64,000 bases of DNA from assembly GCF_001668625.1 (NCBI RefSeq), contig NZ_LZLJ01000048.1, positions 1 to 64,000 on the forward strand, in the 5' to 3' direction. Shown here piece after piece: positions 18,801-25,947 of the stretch (positions are counted from its first letter, which is position 1; each line of letters begins with the position of its first letter). This DNA is from Mycobacterium sp. 1274756.6 (GTDB lineage: Bacteria; Actinomycetota; Actinomycetes; Mycobacteriales; Mycobacteriaceae). The notes under the pieces were generated by a model, which saw nothing but the letters and a program-made list of their open reading frames with translations, did no database searches and was not told the origin of the DNA. The position numbers and the translations under genes were made by a program.

Positions 18801-21800
18801 GGCACCGGGGTCAGGCCCGCGGCCAGCGGGGCGCCGAACACCGCGGTGACCCCGGTGTGGTCGGCGACCCGTTCGGGGTCCCAGTCGACGGTGACGGTGG
18901 CGGCGCCGTCGGCGACCGCGGGCAGCGCGTCGGGCCCGTCCACGCCGGCGGCGATCGCCAGCACGGCGCGCATGGCGGTGGCGGCGTCCTCGGTGGCCAC
19001 CACCGGGGTGCCGCCCTCGACGGTGACCGGCGGCAGGCTCAGCGGGATCTCGATCCAGGTGCCCGACAGCGGCACGCTCAACACGACCCGGTCCGTTCCG
19101 CCGTCGGCGGTCTGCACCTCCAGCCGCGCCCCGGTCGAGGGGTGGGTGGCCGACCGGTTGTCGCTGCCCTCGCGGATCTGCCATTCGTCGGGGGCGCCGA
19201 GGCGGTGCACCGGGTTGGCGACGGTGCGCCCGGCCCACAGCACGTCGGGGGCGTCCAGGGCGACCGCCAGCGGACCGGCCACGTCGGTGCGGCCGGCGCG
19301 GCGGGAGTGCACCGGCCGCGGTTCGCCGTCGGTGGCCAACAGTTCGTCGACCGCGGCCTGCTCGAAGCGGTCGAGCAGTTCCCCGACCGGCTCGTCGACG
19401 CGGGTGATGCCCGCGACCGCGGCGGTGCCCGGGATGATGCACACCTGGTCGGCGGTGTAGCGGGCGTCGTGGGCCTGCCACAGCGAGTCGCTGCGCCACC
19501 AGCGCCGCACGTCCTTGTCCATGACCGGCACGAAGTTCACCGGCTTGCCGGGGGTCTTGCACAGCTGGGTGAAGAACGGCACGTCGGCGGGGTGCAGCAC
19601 GACGGTCTCGGCGTCGGGGTAGCGGGCCAGCAGGGTCGCGATCGCCTCGTCGGGGCGTTCCAGCAGCTGCGGGTCGGCGAAGAGGGTGTCGATCGGGCCG
19701 TGGTCGGCCGGGTTGAGCCGGGCCTCGGCGCGCTGCAGCATCGAACCGAACCGCTCCCGCCAGGTGTCGGCCAGCCAGGGGCTGTCCGGGGAGGCGGTGT
19801 CGGCGGTGGAGTCGCCGGCGCCGATCGCCAGCTCCACGTAGCGGCGCAGCCACTGCGCGTAGGTCATCTCCCCGACGTCGCCGAAGTAGGGCTTGGCGGT
19901 GGGGGCCATCGCCGCGATCAGCTCGTCGCGGCGGGCCGCGACGGCGTCGGCGTCGCCGGCCACCTCGTCGAGGAGGCGACCGCAGCGGGAGGCGGCGTTG
20001 TCGATCTCATGGATGTCGGCGCCGAGCTGGCTGCGGCTGGAGGCCATGCCGCCCTGGGCGGTGCCCGCGCTGATCCAGCGGTCGGTGCCGGCGGTCTCGA
20101 CCAGCATCTGCTTGACCGACGGGGAGGTGGTGGCCTCCTTGGTGGCCATCGCCGCGGTGCCGACCAGGATGCCGTCGACCGGCATCGACGGGAACCCGTA
20201 GCTCTGCGACCAGCGGCCGGTCAGGTACTCCGCGGCCCGCTCGGGGGTGCCGATGCCGCCGCCCACGCAGACGGTGATGTTGGGTTGCGAGCGCAGCTCG
20301 GAGTAGGTGGTCAGCAGCAGGTCGTCGAGGTCCTCCCAGGAGTGGTGGCCGCCGGCGCGGCCGCCCTCGACGTGCATGATCACCGGCTTGGTGGGGACTT
20401 CGGCGGCGATGCGGATCACCGAGCGGATCTGCTCGACGGTGCCCGGCTTGAACACCACGTGGCTCAGGCCGACCTCGTTGAGTTCGTCGATGAGCTCGAC
20501 GGCCTCCTCCAGGTCGGGGATGCCCGCGCTGACCACGACGCCGTCGATCGGGGCGCCGGACTGCCGCGCCTTCTGCACCAGCCGTTTCCCGCCGACCTGC
20601 AGCTTCCACAGGTAGGGGTCGAGGAACAGGGTGTTGAACTGCACGGTGCGGCCGGGCTCGAGCAGCCCGGTGAGCTCCTCGATGCGGTCGGCGAAGATCT
20701 CCTCGGTGACCTGGCCGCCGCCGGCCAGCTCCGACCAGTGCCCGGCGTTGGCCGCGGCGGCGACGATCTTGGCGTCGACGGTGGTCGGGGTCATGCCGGC
20801 GAGCAGGATCGGCGACCGGCCGGTGAGCCGGGTGAACTTGGTGTCGAGTTTGATGCGGCCGTCGGGCAGGCGCACCGTCGACGGGGCGTAGCTCGACCAC
20901 GGCGGCGCGACCTCGGGCACCGCGCCGACGGTGAACAGGTTGCGCTGGCCGCCGCGGGTGGCGACCGGCACCACCCCGATGCCCAGGCCGCGGATCACCG
21001 GCGCGGTCAGCCGGGTCAGGATGTCGCCGGGCCCCAGGTCGAGGATCCAGCGGGCGCCGGCGCGGTGCAGCTCGTCGATCTCGTCGACCCAGTCGACCTG
21101 GCGGACCAGGATCGCCTCGGTCATCTCCCGCGCCAGCTCCACGTCCAGACCGACCTGCTCGGCCCAGCGGCCGACCAGCTCGATGCCGTCGGCCAGGCGC
21201 GGCGAGTGGAACCCGACCTCGACCTGGACCGGCTCGAAGACCGGCGCGAACACCGCGCCGCCCCGGATCTTGTTCTTCCGCTCGGCGGCTTCCTTCTCGG
21301 CGATCTGCTCGCAGTACAGCTCGAAGCGGGACAGCTGTTCGGGGGTGCCGGTGATGACCACGGCGCGCCGGCCGTTGCGGATCGACAGCACCGGCGGCAG
21401 CACGGTGCGCACGTCCTGCGCGAACTCCTCGAGCAGCTGGAAGATCCGTTCCGGGTCGACGTTGGCCACCGACACCATCGGCGGGCGCTCACCGGAGACG
21501 GTGATGCCGCGCCGGCGGGCCACCAGCGTGCCCGCGGCGCCGATGAGCTGCGCCAGCGCCAGCAGCTGTACGTCGGCGGCGCCGCCGGCTTTCAGCGACG
21601 CCACCCCCAGCACGCCCTGGGAGTGCCCGGCCACCGCGACCGGCGGGGTGGCGGTCATGTCCAGCCCCTGGCGGGCCAGCGCCCGGGTCGCCGCGATCTG
21701 GGTGAGCAGCACGCCGGGCACCGACACCGCCGCGGAGGTCAGGTGGTTCGCCGCGGGCGCCGGGTCGTCGGCGGCCAGGGCGCGCACCCAGCTCAGCGGC

Positions 21801-22063
21801 TCGAACCCGACCGGGCGGACCACGACCAGTTCGCGGGCGACGGGCTCGAGCAGCAGTTCGGCCTCGCCGGCCAAGGTGGCGAGTTCGGTTTCGATCCCCG
21901 CCGAGGAGACCAGCTCCTCCAGCGTCTCCAGCCAGGCGCTGCCCTGCCCGCCGAACGCCACCGCGTACGGCTCGCCGGCGGTGAGTCGATCAACCAGAGC
22001 ATGAGTACTGACGGAGGCCCCGTCCCGGTCGGCGGACATCCGGTCATGCTCGTAGATCGTCAC
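12833..22063 (-). CDS. fas: Type I fatty acid synthase
   Basis: A 3076-residue multidomain synthase making C16-C26 acyl-CoA for phospholipids and for mycolate precursors. Domains in order: acetyl transferase (GHSQG near residue 145), enoyl reductase (GMTPTTVDAKI near 423), hot-dog dehydratase (DHNPIHTD near 1236), malonyl/palmitoyl transferase (GHSVGEYTA near 1441), ACP (phosphopantetheine Ser in DGASSRRNQ near 1816), ketoreductase (VTGASKGS near 2129) and ketosynthase (Cys in HPVAACATAAVS near 2725). An Ala/Pro/Glu-rich linker precedes the ACP. All catalytic motifs are intact and the length matches Rv2524c. GTG at 22063 has AGGGAGAG upstream. acpS follows. Confidence 0.97.
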   Translation of the reverse strand: MTIYEHDRMSADRDGASVSTHALVDRLTAGEPYAVAFGGQGSAWLETLEELVSSAGIETELATLAGEAELLLEPVARELVVVRPVGFEPLSWVRALAADDPAPAANHLTSAAVSVPGVLLTQIAATRALARQGLDMTATPPVAVAGHSQGVLGVASLKAGGAADVQLLALAQLIGAAGTLVARRRGITVSGERPPMVSVANVDPERIFQLLEEFAQDVRTVLPPVLSIRNGRRAVVITGTPEQLSRFELYCEQIAEKEAAERKNKIRGGAVFAPVFEPVQVEVGFHSPRLADGIELVGRWAEQVGLDVELAREMTEAILVRQVDWVDEIDELHRAGARWILDLGPGDILTRLTAPVIRGLGIGVVPVATRGGQRNLFTVGAVPEVAPPWSSYAPSTVRLPDGRIKLDTKFTRLTGRSPILLAGMTPTTVDAKIVAAAANAGHWSELAGGGQVTEEIFADRIEELTGLLEPGRTVQFNTLFLDPYLWKLQVGGKRLVQKARQSGAPIDGVVVSAGIPDLEEAVELIDELNEVGLSHVVFKPGTVEQIRSVIRIAAEVPTKPVIMHVEGGRAGGHHSWEDLDDLLLTTYSELRSQPNITVCVGGGIGTPERAAEYLTGRWSQSYGFPSMPVDGILVGTAAMATKEATTSPSVKQMLVETAGTDRWISAGTAQGGMASSRSQLGADIHEIDNAASRCGRLLDEVAGDADAVAARRDELIAAMAPTAKPYFGDVGEMTYAQWLRRYVELAIGAGDSTADTASPDSPWLADTWRERFGSMLQRAEARLNPADHGPIDTLFADPQLLERPDEAIATLLARYPDAETVVLHPADVPFFTQLCKTPGKPVNFVPVMDKDVRRWWRSDSLWQAHDARYTADQVCIIPGTAAVAGITRVDEPVGELLDRFEQAAVDELLATDGEPRPVHSRRAGRTDVAGPLAVALDAPDVLWAGRTVANPVHRLGAPDEWQIREGSDNRSATHPSTGARLEVQTADGGTDRVVLSVPLSGTWIEIPLSLPPVTVEGGTPVVATEDAATAMRAVLAIAAGVDGPDALPAVADGAATVTVDWDPERVADHTGVTAVFGAPLAAGLTPVPDALVGRCWPAVFAAIGAAATDTGFPVVEGLLSLVHLDHAARLDTALPAEPTELTVRATAGAATDTEVGRVVPVEVTVTAADGTVVATLAERFAIRGRTGPAELTDPVRAGGAVSDNATDTPRRRRRDVAVTAPVDMRPFAVVSGDHNPIHTDRAAALLAGLDSPIVHGMWLSAAAQHAVTATDGQARPPARLVGWTARFLGMVKPGDEVDFRVERVGIDQGAEVIEVAARIGSELVMAATARLAAPKTVYAFPGQGIQHKGMGMEVRARSKAARKVWDSADKFTRETLGFSVLHVVRDNPTSLIASGVHYQHPEGVLYLTQFTQVAMATVAAAQVAEMREQGAFVEDAIACGHSVGEYTALACVSGVYELEALLEVVFHRGSKMHDIVPRDALGRSNYRLAAIRPSQIDLDDADVTDFVAEIAERTGEFLQIVNFNLRGSQYAIAGTVRGLEELEAEVERRRERTGGRRSFIMVPGIDVPFHSKVLRVGVDDFRRSLERVMPRDKDPDLIIGRYIPNLVPKPFSLDREFIQEIRDLVPAEPLDEILADYDTWRNEKPRELCRKVVIELLAWQFASPVRWIETQDLLFIEEAAGGLGVERFVEIGVKSAPTVAGLATNTLKLPEYAHSTVEVLNCERDAGVLFATDTDPEPEDDLELDTPAEPAAEAAPAAAAPAAPAEPAAPSGGPRPDDLGFDAADATLALIALSAKMRLDQIEPLDSIESITDGASSRRNQLLVDLGSELNLGAIDGAAEADLAGLRSQVTKLARTYKPFGPVLSDAINDQLRTVLGPSGKRPAAIAERVKKTWELGDGWVKHVTVEVALGTREGSSVRGGDLGGLHDGALADAAAVDKVIDSAVAAVAARNGVAVSLPSAGGGGGATVDAAALGEFTEQITGRDGVLASAARLVLGQLGLDEPAGAPPAATDAELIDLVTAELGADWPRLVAPVFDGRKAVVFDDRWASAREDLVKLWLADDGEIDADWARLAERFEGAGHTVATQATWWQGKALAAGRQAHAALYGRIAAGAENPGRGVHSDEVAVVTGASKGSIAASVAGRLLDGGATVIATTSRLDDERLAFYRNLYRDHARFGATLWVVPANMASYSDIDGLIDWVGSEQVENLGPASIHLKDAQTPTLLFPFAAPRVAGDLSEAGSRSEMEMKVLLWAVQRLIGGLSKIGAERDIASRLHVVLPGSPNRGMFGGDGAYGEAKSALDAVVSRWNAESSWAERVSLAHALIGWTRGTGLMGHNDAIVTAVEEAGVTTYSTDEMAAMLVGLCDVESKVAAASAPIKADLTGGLAEVDLDMAELAAKAREEMAAEAAADDEPAEGTIAALPSPPRGHTPAPPPAWDDLDVDPADLVVIVGGAELGPLGSSRTRFEMEVDDELSAAGVLELAWTTGLIHWEDDPTPGWYDSETGELVDESELVERYHDAVVEKVGIREFVDDGAIDPDHASPLLVSVFLDKDFTFVVSSEADARAFVEFDPEHTVVRPVPDSSDWQVTRKAGTEIRVPRKTKLSRTVGAQIPTGFDPTVWGISADMATSIDRVALWNIVATVDAFLSAGFTPTELMRWVHPSLVASTQGTGMGGMTSMQTMYHGNLLGRNKPNDILQEVLPNVVAAHVVQSYIGSYGAMIHPVAACATAAVSVEEGVDKIRLGKAELVVTGGFDDLTLEAIIGFGDMAATADTEMMRAKGISDAKFSRANDRRRLGFVEAQGGGTILLARGDLAAKMGLPVLAVVAYAQSFGDGVHTSIPAPGLGALAAGRGGRDSLLARSLAKLKVGADDIAVVSKHDTSTLANDPNETELHERLADALGRSEGAPMFVISQKTLTGHAKGGAAVFQIMGLCQILRDGVIPPNRSLDCVDDELASSDHFVWVRDTLRLGDKLPLKAGLVTSLGFGHVSGLVALVHPQAFVAALDPAQRRDYLERAEARVVAGQRRLASAIAGGPALYERPPNRRFDKEVSEKPQEAAMLINAAARLGDGDVYIR

Positions 22064-22465
22064 GTTGCGTCTCTCCCTGCTGCGAAATTCGTGCTGTGTC
22101 GGTTCGTCGGTTCTCGGCGGCGGTTCTCGGCGCGGCCGCGTCGGTTGGGGCGCCCGCCGCGGCCACGAGGATTCCTCGTCGAATCCCCCGCCCGCGCGGC
22201 TTCGCTGCGCCCCGGGAGGCGGCGGATACCGCGCGGCATCTCATTAAGGGTGGCATAAGAATCCGGTCCGTTCGGCACCCCGATTGGTTACTCGCGAGTT
22301 CTACGCATCGGTAACCCGTGCCCTGGGTAACAGCGCCTCTGACCACGGTAGATACCCCGTCGGTCAAACGTCCTGCATGATCGTGGTTACGCTGGAGTAA
22401 GGTTCGCGCGCCGGTCAATTCAGCATCGTTATCAAATCGTTATAATCTATTTCGGGCGGTCGAGG
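22064..22465 (-). promoter_or_regulatory. fas upstream region with GGTTAC/GTAACC cluster
   Basis: This 402-bp non-coding gap carries the fas-acpS control region. A perfect ACTCGCGAGT palindrome lies at 22290-22299. It is flanked by GGTTAC (22286-22291), GGTAACC (22310-22316) and GGTAAC (22325-22330), with a further GGTTAC at 22384-22389. In mycobacteria the fas-acpS promoter is activated by FasR through inverted repeats (established); these motifs are candidates but I cannot match them to the published box. Minus-strand -10-like sequences are present nearer fas (around 22240-22260). Confidence 0.45.
22425..22446 (-). promoter_or_regulatory. ATCGTTAT tandem repeat over a TATAAC-like -10
   Basis: ATCGTTAT occurs at 22425-22432 and again at 22436-22443, exactly 11 bp apart, so both face the same side of the helix. 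The second copy runs into TATAAT (22441-22446), an AT-rich island in GC-rich DNA. On the minus strand the same place reads GATTATAAC, a good -10 for transcription towards fas. It may be a distal promoter with a tandem activator site. Confidence 0.35.
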
Positions 22466-24517
22466 TCAACCCGCCGTCTCCACGGTAGCCATCCGGTCGG
22501 CGCCCCAGCTGCGTTGGATGTACCCCACCACCCGATCGAGCTCGTCCTGGGTGACCGCGGCCGGAGTGCCCGGCTCGAGCGGATCGAAGTGGAAGATGTA
22601 GAGCCGCGAGGCGAACTGCTCGAACGGCAGCGACGCCTCCCCGAAGCGTTCCCCGTGGCCGGCGGTGCTGACCACCACCCCGTCGCCCCAGTCCTGGCCG
22701 CTGTCGTTGTTGGGGTTGTAGAAGTAGACCCGCATGGTCTCGTTGGGGTCGAGGCTGACCCGCAGCACCGCGATCGCGTGCCACCCGATGAACCGGGCGG
22801 CGCTGTCGGTGACCGCCACCCCGGCGGGCTGGGGGTGGATCAGCGGCTGGTTGCCGTTGTAGAACGGGTGGTAGGCGCCGTAGAAGTGGCGCAGGAACCC
22901 GTCGAGGTCGACCAGGTCACCGGTCTCGACGTCGACGTTGATCCGGAATCCGCGGCCGGCCCACCAGCCGTGGAACTCCGGGTTCACCCAGCGGTGTGGA
23001 TCGCCCTCCCGGCCGGCGCAGCGCCGGCCCATCTCGGCGTAGATGCGGTCCAGGTGCGGCACCACCAGCAGCGACACCGGGTCGAGGTCGACCGGAAGCT
23101 TGGTCGCCACCCCCGCCACCGAGTCCCGCGAGGACAGCGGCTGGCCCTCGAAGTGCATGACGATCTCGTCGTCGCGGGCGGCCCACACGATGGTCTGCAG
23201 CAGGTAGTCGGGATCGTTGTACGACCACATCGACAGCGCGCGGGCGGACTGGCAGGTGGGGTTGTCGCCCTGCCCCACTCCCAGCGGCAGCCCGAGCATC
23301 GACAGGGTGCCGGCCAACAGCCAGGTGAGCGGCTCCTGCTCGGTGCCGAAGGCCAGCGCCAGCCGTTCGCGGGAGTACGCCGAGAGCGGCAGCGCCAACT
23401 GGCGCCACAGCGAGGGCGCCACCGCCGGCTGATAGAGGATGCCGCGTTCGAGCAGCAGCGCCAGCCCGTAGATGCACTGCGCGGTCTCGGTGTGCACGGC
23501 GGCGGTGATCAGCGCGTGCACCAGGTCGTGGTAGCACAGCAGGCAGTCCCGGCCGGTGCTCGACAGGCCCAGCGCCTCGGCGAGCAGATAGTCGCCCTTT
23601 TCCAGCAGGAACCGCAGCAACACCGCGTGGTACGGGGAGACCAGCCCGGTGTCGTGCATGGAACGGGCGAACCCGGCCGCCTCGTATTGCAGGGTGGGCT
23701 CGTCCATCGACTCCAGGCGGCTGCGGTAGACGTCGACGCCGGGGTCCTCCCGGCACGCGTCGGTGGTGCCGAACAGGCTGGTGATCAACCGGTCGACCCC
23801 GCGGCCGCCGGTGCCCAGGTCGATGTCGGGGTCGTGGATGGCCACCGCGATCTGGGTGATCATCTGCTTGATCTGGTCGACCTGGATGGGGCGCTGACGC
23901 AGGATCCGCCAGATCTCGTCGACCAACCGGTCGAGCACCCCGTCGTAGCCGATCTCCTCGACGAGGTAGGCGAACAGGTCGCGGGTCACCTGCGCCATCC
24001 GGCCCTGCTGTTCGCGTTCGGCCTCGGTGGGCGGGGTGAACAGCAGTGACAGGTTCAGCGCCAGGACCTGCGAGAGGTGGTGGCGGGCCTGTTCGGCGGA
24101 GACCAGCGGATGGATGTAGTCGCCGTTGGCCACCGCCAGCAGCCGCAGCTCGTTGACCGCCTCGAGCACCACGGTGTCGGCGTTGTCGCTGTGCAGCGCC
24201 CCGCCGCTCAACGCGGGCAGCAGGGTCTGCGGCGCCCCCCAGTCGGTGCCCAGGAACAACCCGGCGTTCTCCAGCGCCTGGGTGCGGGCGCGCACCGCGG
24301 CGCACCCACCGGGTTGCAGCAGCACCAGCCTCAGCCCGTCGATCACCCGCCGGATGCGGGTGACCTTGCCGACCTCGCCCGCCTCGTCGAGCACCCGGAT
24401 GCCGTCGTCCAGCGACGCCAACCGTTTCTCCAGCGCCGCGCCGTCGGAGCTCACGCCGCCATCCAAACCGGGTTCCTCACCACGATCGACGTACACATCG
24501 GTCACATCGGTGTACAT
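22466..24517 (-). CDS. Uncharacterised 683-residue protein with papain-like Gln-Cys-His-Asn pattern
   Basis: I recognise no named family. Residues 1-400 are mostly helical. Residues 411-605 carry a possible cysteine-protease or transglutaminase-like site: GQGDNPTCQSARAL puts Gln416 six residues before Cys422 (the oxyanion-Gln/nucleophile spacing of papain-fold enzymes), IGWHAIAVL provides His580, and YFYNPNND provides Asn601. The C-terminal part has beta-strand-like segments (RLYIFHFDP). No signal peptide or membrane helix, so cytosolic. ATG at 24517 is three bases after the stop of an ATP-grasp gene, so the two form an operon. A peptidase, amidase or cross-linking role is inference only. Confidence 0.75.
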   Translation of the reverse strand: MYTDVTDVYVDRGEEPGLDGGVSSDGAALEKRLASLDDGIRVLDEAGEVGKVTRIRRVIDGLRLVLLQPGGCAAVRARTQALENAGLFLGTDWGAPQTLLPALSGGALHSDNADTVVLEAVNELRLLAVANGDYIHPLVSAEQARHHLSQVLALNLSLLFTPPTEAEREQQGRMAQVTRDLFAYLVEEIGYDGVLDRLVDEIWRILRQRPIQVDQIKQMITQIAVAIHDPDIDLGTGGRGVDRLITSLFGTTDACREDPGVDVYRSRLESMDEPTLQYEAAGFARSMHDTGLVSPYHAVLLRFLLEKGDYLLAEALGLSSTGRDCLLCYHDLVHALITAAVHTETAQCIYGLALLLERGILYQPAVAPSLWRQLALPLSAYSRERLALAFGTEQEPLTWLLAGTLSMLGLPLGVGQGDNPTCQSARALSMWSYNDPDYLLQTIVWAARDDEIVMHFEGQPLSSRDSVAGVATKLPVDLDPVSLLVVPHLDRIYAEMGRRCAGREGDPHRWVNPEFHGWWAGRGFRINVDVETGDLVDLDGFLRHFYGAYHPFYNGNQPLIHPQPAGVAVTDSAARFIGWHAIAVLRVSLDPNETMRVYFYNPNNDSGQDWGDGVVVSTAGHGERFGEASLPFEQFASRLYIFHFDPLEPGTPAAVTQDELDRVVGYIQRSWGADRMATVETAG

Positions 24518-24520
24518 GAA

Positions 24521-25786
24521 TCAAACGTAGAAGTCGAGTTCTTCCTGTCGCTTGAGCAGGCGCCGCATCTCGTAGGGGTCGTCACCGAAGAAGTACACCA
24601 GGCCCCAGTGCGTCCCGAACGCCGTCCGCTTGGTCACCGTCTCCTCCAGCGGGGCGGTGAGCTCGTGGGACTCGAAGTACTCGTGGTCCTCGGTCTCCTC
24701 GGGCATCGCCAGCCGGTTGACCACCCGGCGCCGCGGATACACCCCGAAGCAGCCGGCGTGCCCCTTGGCGTCGACGACCTCCTTCGGGAAGAACGCCTCA
24801 AGCTCCTCGTCGGTGGCCTTCGGGTCGAAGGCGAGCACCAGCGCTTGGTAGGCGTTGAACCCGTAGACGCGCTCGATCAGTTCGAAGACCTTGAAGCCCG
24901 GCGGCCGGTAGGCGACCTCACCGAAGTACATCTCGCCGTCGCTGGTGACGAAGTACTCCGGGTGCACGAAGCCGAAGTCGATGTCGAAGGCCTTGATCAG
25001 CTTCTCGACCTGGCGGGTGATCTCCGGGCGGTGCTTCTCCAGCTCCGGGGAGGCCGGCACGAACACCGAATAGCCCAGCGTCACGTATTCGGAGATGTTG
25101 AGGAACCGGATCTTGCCGTTGTGCACCCAGGCCTCGACGGCGAACTCCCAGCCGTCGAGGTGGGACTCCATCAGCGCCGGGAACTCCTCGTCGGGGATCG
25201 CGTCGACGTCGTCGGGGGTGCGGATCACCCGGTGGCCGAGGCAGCCCGCCTTGTCGAACGCCTTGATGTGGATCGGGTCGTTGGGGTCGCCGTCGAGTTT
25301 CAGCAGGGTCTGGTTGACCCGCTTGAGAAACCGGATGACGTCGTCGCGGTCGAGGGCCTCCTCGAAGATGCCGACCCGGATGCCGCCGAGTTGGGCGCGG
25401 CGCTTCATCAGCGACTTGTCCCGCAGCAGCATCGACTGGCCCAGCAGCCGGGGGTTGTCCAGCAGCACCGAGTTGATCGCGCCCGCCCACTCCACGGTCT
25501 CCTCGAACAGCGGGATCGCGACGTCGACGCCGCGGTCCTGGAGGGTCTCGGCGATCTCCATGGAGCGTTCGTTGAGCCGCTCGAAGTTCCAGGGGATGTA
25601 GGGGATGTTGTGTTGCTGGCAGTATTCCTCTGCCCAATCCGGGGCGACCACCACATAACGCCGGTCGAAGCGTTCCAACGCGTCGACGGCGTTGAGGCTC
25701 CACCCCAGCAACGCCACATACCCCTTGGTGGGATCGCGGTGGCGCTCCGGGCGCGCGGCGGTCGACTGGTCGGTCGGGTTCGGCAA
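24521..25786 (-). CDS. ATP-grasp ligase-like protein
   Basis: A 421-residue protein with the ATP-grasp plan. An N-terminal Rossmann-like region begins KGYVALLGWS. A Lys-bearing strand PIHIKAFDKAG (Lys175) with a glycine loop follows, then GWEFAVEAWVHNG, and then the metal-binding EYFVTSDGEMYFGEVAYR with Glu290 and Arg294. Such enzymes join a carboxylate to an amine or thiol through an acyl phosphate; carnosine-synthase-like and biotin-carboxylase-like members share these motifs. Substrate unknown. The start is a TTG at 25786 with GAGGAGG upstream; in-frame codons further up give a non-conserved basic tail. It is the first gene of an operon with the 683-residue protein and is divergent from an MFS transporter. 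Confidence 0.8.
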   Translation of the reverse strand: MPNPTDQSTAARPERHRDPTKGYVALLGWSLNAVDALERFDRRYVVVAPDWAEEYCQQHNIPYIPWNFERLNERSMEIAETLQDRGVDVAIPLFEETVEWAGAINSVLLDNPRLLGQSMLLRDKSLMKRRAQLGGIRVGIFEEALDRDDVIRFLKRVNQTLLKLDGDPNDPIHIKAFDKAGCLGHRVIRTPDDVDAIPDEEFPALMESHLDGWEFAVEAWVHNGKIRFLNISEYVTLGYSVFVPASPELEKHRPEITRQVEKLIKAFDIDFGFVHPEYFVTSDGEMYFGEVAYRPPGFKVFELIERVYGFNAYQALVLAFDPKATDEELEAFFPKEVVDAKGHAGCFGVYPRRRVVNRLAMPEETEDHEYFESHELTAPLEETVTKRTAFGTHWGLVYFFGDDPYEMRRLLKRQEELDFYV

Positions 25787-25947
25787 GAGGCCTCCTCGTT
25801 TTCGACGTTTTCCGTGCCTGTCCGGCGAGCGGCAGTGCCCACGGTTCTCCCGTTCCCGGGCCACTCCCCCGGTGGCGACCACCGACTTCGACGGTAGCGC
25901 GGAAAGTCGGTTATGCCCACCGGTGCCCGGGCAGGCACAATCGACGG

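Noticed and set aside
18299..22258. A plus-strand open frame of about 1300 codons opposite fas
   Set aside because: It is antisense to intact fas catalytic domains, His/Arg/Gly-rich, and without a start site. Long antisense frames are expected in GC-rich DNA.
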